Position numbers and translations under genes: made by a program. A DNA stretch of 64,000 bases from Kalmanozyma brasiliensis GHG001. Lineage: Eukaryota > Basidiomycota > Ustilaginomycetes > Ustilaginales. Below, piece after piece: positions 33,612 to 42,524 of this stretch. Position 1 is the stretch's first letter. Each line of letters starts with the position of its first letter. Location of the stretch: NCBI RefSeq assembly GCF_000497045.1, contig NW_015961956.1, positions 372,001 through 436,000 of the forward strand, in the 5' to 3' direction. The notes below the pieces were generated by a model that saw nothing but the letters and a program-made list of their open reading frames with translations, was not told the DNA's origin and ran no database searches.

Positions 33612-34985
33612 ATGACCTCAAGCGCAGCTTCAGCGGAGGCTGGTCCTTCACGATCACGGCCTTTCTCATCCCTCGAAGTCGACCGCACACGAGTCAAGCT
33701 CGGCAGCACCGATGTGGCAAATGGCAGCGGTGATGGCGAAGGAGCCTCCCAAGCGGCCGCTTCATCTTCTGCCGTCCCCGCCACCACTCCATCCTTCTTC
33801 CCGACGCCTGCACTCGATCACGCCTTCGGCGGCATCGCAGCCGGCGCCGTCGCTACGATCTGCATGAATCCGCTCGACCTCATCAAGACCAAGTACCAGG
33901 TGGACACCTCACGGCCGCGTCCCATCTCATTTCGCCAGCGCAACGGCGCATCGATATACTCGCAAGCTGCATCCCTCGCCGACAGCAGCGCGGATCTCAA
34001 GGGCAAAGGTCGAGCGATCGATGCTGCTGCCACCGGCAAGTCTGCAAGGGGCACACTTCGACAGGCAGCACCGCGCCACAGCTGGAGGTACTACGCGCTA
34101 GGAGGCCGCATCGGCAACGACATGATGGGCGCACTCAACGATATTGTCAAAGCCGATGGCTGGAAGGGTCTGTATCGCGGTCTCAGTCCCAACGTTGCTG
34201 GCAACTCGGCCTCGTGGGGGCTCTACTTTCTGTGGTATACCATGATCAAAGAACGCATGTCTGCCAACGATACCACTCCCGATCCGGCCACTGGCGAGCC
34301 ACGCAAGCTCTCCGCGGGACAGCATCTCCTAGCAGCATCGGAGAGCGGGGCGATCACAGCGCTCATGACGAACCCCATCTGGGTGGTCAAGACGCGCATG
34401 TTTACGACTCCACAATCCGTTGCCAACACCGCATCTTCGACCACAGCTAAAGCGCCCGAGGTGTACCGCGGGCTGTGGCACGGTCTAGCATCGATCTACC
34501 GCACCGAAGGCGTGCGCGGCTGGTACAAAGGCGCCGGTCTCGCGCTGTTCGGCGTCTCCAACGGTGCCATTCAATTCATGGCCTACGAAGAGCTCAAAAA
34601 GTGGCGCACGTCCGTGGCCATCCGCAATCAGCCCGGAGTGGACACGTCGATGGTCAAGCTCTCCAACGCTGAGTACATTGTCATGTCGGGCGTGTCGAAG
34701 GTGGCGGCGATTCTGTTGACTTATCCGTACCAAGTGGTGCGGTCGAGGATTCAGAACCACGCTACGTCGCACATCTATCCCAACATCAGCACGTGCATTC
34801 GGCTGACGTATACGCAGGAGGGGTTGCGGGCGTTTTACAAAGGGTTGGTGCCGAATCTGGTGAGGATTCTGCCCGGGACATGCGTGACGTTTGTCGTGTA
34901 CGAAAACGTTTCGTGGGCGTTGAAGGGGTTGGCGCGGCGTCGGATGCTCAAGCAGCAAGTGATCGAGACAAACACCGCCGTATAG
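33612..34985 (+). CDS. FLX1: Mitochondrial carrier, Flx1-like FAD/folate type, 457 aa
   Basis: Six-helix carrier of the mitochondrial inner membrane, three tandem modules. The carrier signatures are NPLDLIKTKYQ at about residue 86, TNPIWVVKTRMF at 253 and TYPYQVVRSRIQN at about 370. GLYRGLSPNVAGNSASWGLYFLWYTMIKE is characteristic of the FAD/folate branch (yeast Flx1, human SLC25A32). GWYKGAGLALFGVSNGAIQFMAYEELK also fits. The protein is longer than the family's usual 310-320 residues because of a Ser/Ala-rich N-terminus (about 70 residues) and an insertion of about 60 residues in the first matrix loop. Substrate cannot be proven from sequence. The stop is 27 bp from that of the convergent gene. 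Confidence 0.85.
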   Translation: MTSSAASAEAGPSRSRPFSSLEVDRTRVKLGSTDVANGSGDGEGASQAAASSSAVPATTPSFFPTPALDHAFGGIAAGAVATICMNPLDLIKTKYQVDTSRPRPISFRQRNGASIYSQAASLADSSADLKGKGRAIDAAATGKSARGTLRQAAPRHSWRYYALGGRIGNDMMGALNDIVKADGWKGLYRGLSPNVAGNSASWGLYFLWYTMIKERMSANDTTPDPATGEPRKLSAGQHLLAASESGAITALMTNPIWVVKTRMFTTPQSVANTASSTTAKAPEVYRGLWHGLASIYRTEGVRGWYKGAGLALFGVSNGAIQFMAYEELKKWRTSVAIRNQPGVDTSMVKLSNAEYIVMSGVSKVAAILLTYPYQVVRSRIQNHATSHIYPNISTCIRLTYTQEGLRAFYKGLVPNLVRILPGTCVTFVVYENVSWALKGLARRRMLKQQVIETNTAV

Positions 34986-35012
34986 CATATCGATATCATG
35001 ACATTGCGACAT

Positions 35013-35882
35013 CTACAACTTGGCCTGTCTTCGGTACTTGGTGAGGTCGAGCTCGAGCGTGCAGATGAGCGCGGTATCCTTGATGCCCTTCAGGCGGAAC
35101 TCCTTGTTGATGTACTGATACTCGTCGTCGACGCTCATGTCTATGAAATGGTTGATGGAGGGATAGTGGACGAGCGTACACTCATCCCACCACTCACCCT
35201 TGCCTTTGCCGTTCCTAGAGTCTTTGAGTTCGCCGCTGAGAGGGATGACGATGCCAACCAACTTCGCATTGCCTCCCCTTCGGCCAGCGACGGTGGCGAA
35301 GCGACGCCCGTACTCGTGATATGACTCGACAGCGCCCGGCTGCGTGTGGAAATGCAGCAAGTTGAGCATCGACACTGGTCCTTTGTGGCCTTTGGCATTC
35401 AATTGCTTGGCGAGGTCAAGCAGAGCAGGGGAGAGGGAGAGGTCTTGACCATCGTCGCGAGTCGAGCTGCTCTTGTTGGCGGGAGGAATTACATCACCCT
35501 TGCCATCCAGCTTGATCTCCAGCAGCGGCACGCGTGGTGCTTCCTCCCGAAGCTTGGTCGAAATGGTGTCGTAGTTGCTGACGATCTTGGAGGGGATGCC
35601 CGAGACGAGCGAGTAGTGCACCTCAACAGCCGAGCCCAACGAGGAGGGCAAGACGTGGGCCTTCGCGCCGCCGACGACGAGCAGCAGCGTCCAAGGAGTG
35701 CCATTGAGGGTGGTGTGGTCGACCAACGTAGGTCGAATGATTGGCGACTGGATCTGGCTGACCGTCACGATGCTAAACTCCTTCGGGTTGGTGGCCGCCT
35801 CGAAGAGACGCTGTAGGAAGCCGTCGACGCCTTGCGCGGTCGCATCGTGCAGCTGCACTAGATGAAGCGCGCACACCGGCAT
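35013..35882 (-). CDS. Protein with a DUF1330-like dimeric alpha/beta-barrel C-terminus, 289 aa
   Basis: The C-terminal half (from about residue 165) reads KGPVSMLNLLHFH, YHEYGRRFATVAGRRGGNAKLVG and WDECTLVHYPSINHFIDMSVDDEY. This pattern of a first strand, a YxxY helix, a GG turn and a second strand with a tyrosine-rich exit is that of DUF1330 and related dimeric ferredoxin-like barrels. The N-terminal half may be a second, diverged copy (MPVCALHLVQLHD). The function is unknown. Small barrels of this kind include enzymes and monooxygenase partners. The gene is divergent from the ring-cleavage dioxygenase, with 1151 bp between starts, which hints at, but does not prove, a shared role. No signal peptide or membrane helix. 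Confidence 0.75.
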   Translation of the reverse strand: MPVCALHLVQLHDATAQGVDGFLQRLFEAATNPKEFSIVTVSQIQSPIIRPTLVDHTTLNGTPWTLLLVVGGAKAHVLPSSLGSAVEVHYSLVSGIPSKIVSNYDTISTKLREEAPRVPLLEIKLDGKGDVIPPANKSSSTRDDGQDLSLSPALLDLAKQLNAKGHKGPVSMLNLLHFHTQPGAVESYHEYGRRFATVAGRRGGNAKLVGIVIPLSGELKDSRNGKGKGEWWDECTLVHYPSINHFIDMSVDDEYQYINKEFRLKGIKDTALICTLELDLTKYRRQAKL

Positions 35883-37033
35883 AATTGCGTTCGTCTATGT
35901 GGCTCCCGCTGAACCGCTTCGATGTCAAGGAGATGCTGAACGAGTCCTTGAAGGTGTGTTGGTAGGTGGCTTTCAACCTGTCGAAGCCTCGATTGTGGGG
36001 TCCGGTGTCACACACAGCGCACAAACCCCTCCTTTTGCCGAAGTCGAAAAAAAGGATAGCCGGGCCGAGATCGCAAGCCTTCCTCTCCTCCCGATTCAAC
36101 CCTACACGGGGCCACAAGCCGTCGCTCACGCTTCAGCTTGAGCATACCCGTGCAGCGGCGTCACGCGTTCCGCTGCAACCGTGGCGGGCTGTGCTGTGGG
36201 AGTGTTTGTGGCACCGGGCGTGCGAGTCGAGCGTCGGTTGTTGGCTCAGCAAACAGTGGCCAAGGTTGCGGTTTGGGCCGGGACACGCAGCGGCACCTGT
36301 TGGTCATCTCGTGGGGAAGAGGTTGCGCGACAACCCAAACTCAAAGCATAGGCCGATGAAGGCGTTTGACATATCGGTTCTCCTGTCGTCTCAGTTGATG
36401 AAGTGATCGAGGCTCAAAGTGGTGTTTGGAGGGACCGACGACCGGATCTGATCCGTGCTCGGATGTGCTCGGTGTGCACTGATTGTCAAAGGTGTGCCCT
36501 CATTGTTGCGGACACACTGCGTCGAATCAGATTGCTCCCATTGGACAGCGTACTCACTACCCCGCTGTCAAATGCATCCCCCCTCTCTTGCTTGGCAGGA
36601 GAAGTTGTGAGTAGCGACGGACATACTCCACGGCTCCTCGGATTTTACCCTGAAATCTCTGGAAGCAGCGCACAGCTTCCCCGCATTTCATCGCAGGCCA
36701 GCCAGCCGCAATATCCGTGCATCCTTCGTCGCAAACAAGCAGAGGGGCGTGGGACCCTGATGGGGCGCCAATTAAGCTCTTCTCACGGCAAGTCCCACAC
36801 TGCGCAGAGCCATTACCAACTGGCGAATTGTCATGATGAGCTCGGTTTCAGCGTCCAGTTGCAGGCTGGTGAGACGTTCGTATATCACAAGAGCCTTCGA
36901 GTGTCGCTGATACCCTCCCGTCCTCCATCGTCCTCATCCCCTTTCCTGAGCCATACACCTCTCCCCTCCAAAGCCTGGCGGAACGGGATCCTTCCTTTTA
37001 CCACCTCCAACTCTCCGATCAAAGACCGCCACG
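35883..37033. other. Divergent promoter between the DUF1330-like and dioxygenase genes
   Basis: About 1.15 kb without a supported gene. The long frame at 36403-37299 on plus overlaps the start of the dioxygenase in another frame and has no recognisable domain. If the two flanking genes are co-regulated, this is where a shared operator would lie. I could not single out a binding site. Confidence 0.5.
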
Positions 37034-37960
37034 ATGACTGCCACAAACGGCCACACCACCACCAACGGCGTCCTCGACTCGTACACCAAATCATGCCAAG
37101 ACGTCTCCGGACCCAAAGCGCATCCCCGAGCCAAGTTCGTCCTCGATGCCCTCATGAAGCACCTGCACGCCTTCGCTCGCGAAGTCCAGCTGACGAACGA
37201 AGAGTGGCTCGCCTCGTGCGATCTCCTCATTCGCTCGGGTCAGATGTCGGATGCGCGACGAAACGAGCTGATCCTCATCTCGGATGTCCTTGGGCTTGAG
37301 TCGCTGGTGGACAACATGACGCATGAGCGGGCGCAGGCTGCTTCTTCTGGAGCCAAAGTGGATGCTACGGAGAGCGCCATTCTCGGGCCCTTTTACCGCA
37401 CGGGCGCTCCACGATACGAGAACGGGGGTGACATTGTGCTCGACCACACCATCACGAGTGCCGACGGCAAACGTGGGGAGACGTGTCTCATGCATGGCAA
37501 GGTCACGGACGCCTCGACTGGCGCGCCCATCGTGGGGGCGCAGATCGACATCTGGCACACCGGCCCCAACGGCCTGTACGAGCAGCAGGACGAGAAGCAG
37601 CCAGACTACAACTACCGCGGTCGCTTCACCACCGACGCTGCCGGCTACTATGCCGTCCGCTGCCTCCGTCCCACCGCCTATCCCATCCCCTACGACGGTG
37701 GAGCGGGTGACATTCTGAAGCTGCTCGATAGGAGCCCCATGCGACCTGCCCACATCCATCTCCTCATCGAGGCAAACGGGTACAAGCAGCTGGTCACCCA
37801 GATCTTTGATTCCAAGTGCGAGTACATTGGCGCAGACGCGGTGTTTGCCGACAAGAGCGGGCTGACCGTCGACTTTGCCACTCCGAGCAGCAACGAGGCC
37901 AAGAAGAGCGGCTGCCAGACCGAGGTGGCGTACGATATCCGGTTGGTGGCTGATCAGTGA
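37034..37960 (+). CDS. Intradiol ring-cleavage dioxygenase (catechol or hydroxyquinol 1,2-dioxygenase type), 308 aa
   Basis: Cleaves catechol-type rings between the two hydroxyls using non-haem Fe(III). An N-terminal helical domain (residues about 30-110, KFVLDALMKHLHAFAREVQLT) and the catalytic beta-sandwich follow the usual order. Iron ligands by alignment: Tyr182 (NGLYEQQ), Tyr216 (PTAYPIPYDGG), His240 and His242 (RPAHIHLL). ESAILGPFYRTGAP and IDIWHTGPNG are family marks. The PxxYPIP motif resembles hydroxyquinol 1,2-dioxygenases more than bacterial catechol enzymes, but YDGG is not the usual TDGP, so the substrate is open. The protein has no signal peptide and should be cytosolic. No intron is needed. 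Gene neighbours 35013-35882 and 39657-40604 might serve the same pathway. Confidence 0.9.
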   Translation: MTATNGHTTTNGVLDSYTKSCQDVSGPKAHPRAKFVLDALMKHLHAFAREVQLTNEEWLASCDLLIRSGQMSDARRNELILISDVLGLESLVDNMTHERAQAASSGAKVDATESAILGPFYRTGAPRYENGGDIVLDHTITSADGKRGETCLMHGKVTDASTGAPIVGAQIDIWHTGPNGLYEQQDEKQPDYNYRGRFTTDAAGYYAVRCLRPTAYPIPYDGGAGDILKLLDRSPMRPAHIHLLIEANGYKQLVTQIFDSKCEYIGADAVFADKSGLTVDFATPSSNEAKKSGCQTEVAYDIRLVADQ

Positions 37961-38501
37961 GCGTCGGTCGTGGAGCAGCGAGTTCCTTCTGTACAGTGCG
38001 TCAGTTTCAATAATCATTACTTCTACAAGGTGTCTGGAGTGGGTCTTTGTTGGTGCAAGACCCGTGCTGAAGACCCACCGCATACATCGCCACCACGTCG
38101 ATGGTGAGGCAGACCGGATAGAGGCCGCGGGCAGCAGAGAATCGTTGAGGATGCCGGTCTCAAAAATGGTGAATTTGTTAGACCTACTAAGCCGAAAGCA
38201 GGGAAGAATTCGGCACGCTTCTCAAGCACGCACCACCAAGTTGGGCATGTCATCCGAGCTCGTAATCGACATCCTTCGACAGTCTCTTCGTCGCTCAACT
38301 ACAACACCATTCGAGAGGTTCGGCATATCACACTCGCGACTAATCGCAACAGAAGCGCTTCATACAACACTGCCTCAGAGGCCAGGTATCACCTTCGCGA
38401 GTCTAGAAGGCGCCTATAACGACAGGAATCTGGCCAGTCTCTCTAAGCTTTTCTCCTCCTTCCGACACAAAGAACCGCACACGAAGTAGACTGCCGCTAT
38501 C
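37961..38501. other. Intergenic region after the dioxygenase gene
   Basis: About 540 bp with no supported gene. It should hold the dioxygenase 3' end and the promoter of the small membrane protein. Confidence 0.55.
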
Positions 38502-38945
38502 ATGCCTTCGACCGCCCCACTACACACGCTGCTACGCCGCCAGTCCGGAGCAGAGTCCTCCTCGCTCTTGCCGCTCTGGATCATCCTCGGCATTGGTGTA
38601 GCGTTAGCCATCGGCTGGTTCGCCCTCTCATCGTGCCTTGGCGACAACGCTCGCGAAGCACTAGCAGAACGCATTCGCGGACTCTTCGGTCGCGGCCGAT
38701 CAGGCGGAGCGGGTTCGTACGGCAGTGGCGGTGCTTCGGGCAGCCGCAGTGCGTACGGGAGAATGCGCGATGACGAGGCGGAAGCATTCGACATCAACGC
38801 AGCCGAACACGATCTCTATGATGATCTCGATGCGCCGCACCAGCCGTACAATCATCACTCGTCGTATCCTCCCACAGGTAGTGGTGCTGGCGCGTCCAAG
38901 ATGGACGATCTCGATGACGATCTCTACGACCGCAGACACCCGTGA
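38502..38945 (+). CDS. Small single-pass membrane protein of unknown function, 147 aa
   Basis: Not recognised. The protein has one hydrophobic helix at about residues 23-43 (LPLWIILGIGVALAIGWFAL) followed by a CLGDNAREALAERIRGLFGRGR basic stretch, a Gly/Ser-rich spacer and an Asp-rich, Tyr-containing tail (DDLYDRR). It lacks a clear cleavable signal. The ATG at 38502 has a good context and the frame is open to a TGA at 38943. Codon usage resembles the neighbours. Alternatives are a non-coding transcript or an N-terminal exon of a longer gene. Confidence 0.6.
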   Translation: MPSTAPLHTLLRRQSGAESSSLLPLWIILGIGVALAIGWFALSSCLGDNAREALAERIRGLFGRGRSGGAGSYGSGGASGSRSAYGRMRDDEAEAFDINAAEHDLYDDLDAPHQPYNHHSSYPPTGSGAGASKMDDLDDDLYDRRHP

Positions 38946-39656
38946 TCAGCGATGCGTGCGCATCGACCGAGGCGATGGTCGATCTCGAGAACGAGATCTC
39001 GGCGGCTTGGAGCTGTACAGACTCGAGGATGCTGGTCGTCTCCGATACCACCGCACAAGCGGACAACATGAGGAAGCAACACGGAGGATCGTTTCGGCAT
39101 CCATCAGCCGGCTCGCTGTCCCAGGCATCGCCGATCATCGGTAGATCGCGAAGAGAGTCCGCCGGCTACTTACATCCCCACGTGCGCTTCCTTGTCAGCC
39201 TCTGGACCGGGCCCTTTTCTAGAGCTCTCTGATCGCGAGCATCTCGCGCAAGCACGATGGCGAGCGCCGGGCCTCGCTCGTCTGGTTGATGATGCATCCG
39301 ATGATGCGCTTGCTCGTGCACGGCTCATGCTGACTCAACGGACGTGTCGGCAAAGCGAAAAATCGGAAGAAAGCGATTTTCTGCTGCTTTTCTTCCCCTT
39401 CGAAGTGGACCCTGAGCGTCCTCAACTCGGTCACCAAAATGCATCGTCATCATCAAAGCACGCTGTCGGGGTGAATCAGCCGCCTGTGCTGCATCGTTAC
39501 TGCATCTATGAGGCTGTCGCTATATAGACGAAGCCAAAGGACAGCGCCCCTTTCCCGGGTGACGCCTTCAACATCGCTCCTTCCGCTACCATCAACGCCG
39601 CTTCCATCGTCGAAGCTGTTCTTGCAACGTGAAAAGACCATCATCGCGAACGAACT
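38946..39656. other. Promoter region of the short-chain dehydrogenase gene
   Basis: About 710 bp without a supported gene. A TATATAG at 39521-39527 lies 130 bp before the ATG at 39657 and is the likely TATA box. A CACGTG hexamer lies near 39178. Confidence 0.55.
39521..39527 (+). promoter_or_regulatory. TATA box of the short-chain dehydrogenase gene
   Basis: TATATAG stands 130 bp upstream of the ATG in GC-rich surroundings. Only a few genes in this window have such a site, so this gene may be strongly or inducibly expressed. Confidence 0.5.
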
Positions 39657-40604
39657 ATGTCGTACTCTTCAGCACCAGCAGACCACACGGCCGCGGAGCA
39701 TCTAGCTCCTGGCAAGATGTTTGACCTCACTGGCAAGATCGCCCTGATCACAGGCGGGGCCACAGGGATCGGACTGATGCAGGCTCGAGGTTTGCGCGCC
39801 GCCGGAGCCAAAGTCTACATCGTCGGCCGGAGGGGTGAAGTCTTGGAGCAGACGGCCAAGGTTCACGGATCGGACGACCGACCCCTGATTCCGCTCACGG
39901 CCGACATCTCGACTAAGGAAGGCTGCCTCTCGCTCGCCGACGAGTTCAGCAAGCACGAGTCGAAGCTCGACATCCTCATTTCGAACGCTGGTGTCGTCGG
40001 ACCGCTCAACGAAGGCTCCAACACCGCCGACGCTTCTCTCAAGATGCATCCAGAGCACCGCGAGCAACGTCTCTCGATCGAGGAGTTCGCCAAAAAGTCG
40101 CTCGAAGATAACTCGCCCGACGACTGGGACAGCCTCTTCCGCATCAACGTCTATGCGCTCTACTTCCTCAGCCTTGCCTTCCTGCCGCTGCTCGCCAAAG
40201 GAACCGAAGCATCGACTGCTTGGTCGTCGACCATCATCACCACGGGCAGCATCTCGGGTGTCGTCAAGCAGTCGCAGCTGCACGTCTCATACAATGCTTC
40301 CAAGGCTGCCGTCCACCATGTCACCAAGATGCTCGCCTTCGAGGTGGCAGCTGCGACCACGGCCAAGGTCCGAATCAACGCGATCGCTCCCGGAACGTTC
40401 CCATCGCAGATGACAGCAAAGGACAAGAACGACGACACCAGCATCTCGACGCTGAAGGGCAAGATGGACGAGATGGCGCTGCCAGCCGGTCGGCCGGGTA
40501 GGGAGGAGGACATGGTGCAGGCGACGCAGTTCCTCGCCAGCTGTCAGTATCTCAATGGCCAGATCCTCTGCGTCGATGGCGGTTTCACACTGACCGAGCC
40601 TTGA
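39657..40604 (+). CDS. Short-chain dehydrogenase/reductase, 315 aa
   Basis: Classical SDR. The NAD(P)-binding motif is TGGATGIG (residues 32-39), the strand-4 motif NAG at 110-112, and the catalytic residues are Ser198 (TTGSISG), Tyr212 and Lys216 (YNASK). FRINVYALYFLSLAFLPLL and RINAIAPGTFPSQM are typical of fungal members. A segment of about 25 residues after NAG (HPEHREQRLSIEEFAKKSL region) is longer than in bacterial members. The cofactor preference is unclear; an acidic residue after the Rossmann turn is not obvious and VGRRGE suggests NADPH. The substrate is unknown. Located near the ring-cleavage dioxygenase, but the genes are not contiguous. Confidence 0.9.
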   Translation: MSYSSAPADHTAAEHLAPGKMFDLTGKIALITGGATGIGLMQARGLRAAGAKVYIVGRRGEVLEQTAKVHGSDDRPLIPLTADISTKEGCLSLADEFSKHESKLDILISNAGVVGPLNEGSNTADASLKMHPEHREQRLSIEEFAKKSLEDNSPDDWDSLFRINVYALYFLSLAFLPLLAKGTEASTAWSSTIITTGSISGVVKQSQLHVSYNASKAAVHHVTKMLAFEVAAATTAKVRINAIAPGTFPSQMTAKDKNDDTSISTLKGKMDEMALPAGRPGREEDMVQATQFLASCQYLNGQILCVDGGFTLTEP

Positions 40605-42524
40605 TCGCGTTCTCCATAGCCTTCGCTCGGATTCAGCATTTTCGATACCGCAATCAAAAGTGGTTTGCAACACACTCCATATGACAAATCCGGCGTGGGT
40701 TGGAGCGATCCATCGTGAGAGCTCGCTGCTTCAGCTCTTCGTGGTCCTGTAATGCAAGTCAAAGCTGCGGCTCATTCGGCAGCTCAGTTCGAGGTCGAGC
40801 GGTCTGAACCGGTCAGCCGCCATGGTCAAATGCGCCTGAAGAGGTGGCTACTTTCCCACGCTTCAGCTTCGCGAGTCGAAAGCCAGATTGTCACACGAAT
40901 GTGACGAGTTGAGGGAGAAGAGCACAGACCACATGCATGCGCCTTGTCCGCGACTTCAGCCCCGCTTCTTCAGCCTTTCATTGTTGCTGACTTTGCGCAC
41001 TGGCCTTGACTTGGCAACGAAGGTGATGTGTTGCAGAAGTAGAGGATCTGGACCCTGTCGGCGAGTTGAAGTGAAGCAGACAGGAACGAGCTCTGACTTG
41101 GCTAAGCAATCCCTTGACAGCTTCGATTAACGAGCACAGACCCTCTTTTGGCTTTGCCTCGGTCCGTTGTCACAAGCTTCGCTCACCTTTGCTTCTGTCA
41201 CTTGCTCAGTCTGCTCGGGCCACTCCGCTAATGTGAATGCATGGAAGCACAGCTAGTCAGCCGAGCAGGACAATGACCAGTCGAAAGGGCGAAGAGCTGG
41301 GGCGCAGCAGCCTCGCAACGAGCGCATGGCCAATGAAGAGGTCGGGTTGCTTCCGACGAGGCGAATGACCAGTCCTCTCACCCTTTGACCTTCTTCAAAG
41401 TCACATTCATCTGATCAGAGCGTGAGAAAGGTGGCGGGCGACAGGCGTTGCTCTGCGGAGTGAGGGGCAAGGGTAGCGAGTCATGGAAACCTTCCGAAGG
41501 CTCGCCCTGCACTGCATTTCATCAGCCATCCGCTTTTGCTGCTGCGCATCAACCTCGTTTGCCTCTTGCCTTGCCTTTCCGCCTCGTCTCGCCTCGCTAT
41601 CGATCCTTTCGCCATCACTTCCCGCCACGCAATGTCCATTCAAAACACAAGCGACCAGGCAGCGAATGAGCAGTTGCCGCGACGACTCAGCCATCTGGCG
41701 TCACGCAGAAGAGCGAGGATGTGTCGCCACCGATACGCAAACTCATAAAAGCACAGCGTTGTCGAGCTCATCCATCCGTCTACACCCCCACCATTCACCA
41801 CGCACCTGCACTTCATTCGGCGCGCTGTCACCTCGAGGTCCCGCCAACGGATGCACGCACTTCCAACTCACCCACATCACGAGGTGTCGACTCAATCACA
41901 GCGCGTTGCGAGCTCTCGAAAGGTCGAACACCACGACTTCATATTCGTGCAGCTTGGCCAAATTTTTGCATTGCGACGGGAGGGACGGCTTCGCAGACAA
42001 AGTTTCGTCTCTAAACACGAAGCTTGGTCAAACTTTGTCTTGCCCACCTCGCTCCAAAACTCCAACAACTCACCTGCAGCATCTCCACCATCTCTGAGAA
42101 AGGTCGTCTCAGCCAATTCGAAGTCGGCTTGTCGCTTTCGAGCAACGAATCAGCTCAGCGCAGATCTGGACTTTCTCTGCGTATTCTGGTGGGAATCTTG
42201 CAGGACGCAGCTCGCCTGATTCGTTCATCAACCCATCTCGATCGACACACTCTTAGCAGCTCTGTCTGATAAGACAATTGACGACTCCGTTCGAGAGTAT
42301 CCTCACCTATCTCATGCGCGAGCACGTCGTCTGCCCAGCACAGCCACCTCTTCCTCTGAACACCAGCTGCATCCGTCATCAGTCATCACGCTCGACCATC
42401 ACTAGCTTTGGCTCAGCCAATTGATCAGCTCACAGTCCGACCGACGACCTTTCTCAACTGCTTGAAGCAATCGAGTTCGGAAGAGAGGGTGGAGCTGTCT
42501 CGACGTCCTGATCCCCCGGCTGAC
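40605..42524. other. Gene-free region upstream of the BTB-like gene with an inverted repeat
   Basis: About 1.9 kb without a supported gene. At 41995-42005 AGACAAAGTTT is followed, after 24 nt, by its exact inverse AAACTTTGTCT at 42030-42040. In the same place a direct repeat, AGCTTGGCCAAATTTT at 41951 and AGCTTGGTCAAACTTT at 42021, occurs 70 bp apart. The frame at 41483-42097 is Ser/Cys-rich and not convincing. The long frame of the BTB-like gene extends upstream to 42408 but starts at TTG. Confidence 0.5.
41995..42040. repeat. Perfect 11-bp inverted repeat with 24-nt spacer
   Basis: The two arms are identical in inverse orientation and lie about 490-530 bp before the chosen ATG of the BTB-like gene. 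It could form a hairpin in RNA or bind a dimeric factor. Nothing proves function. Confidence 0.75.

Noticed and set aside
36403..37299. 298-codon frame before and into the dioxygenase gene
   Set aside because: Shadow frame of the dioxygenase start plus promoter; no domain and no good ATG.
41483..42097. 204-codon frame upstream of the BTB-like gene
   Set aside because: Cys/Ser/His-rich without pattern; better read as promoter and leader sequence.
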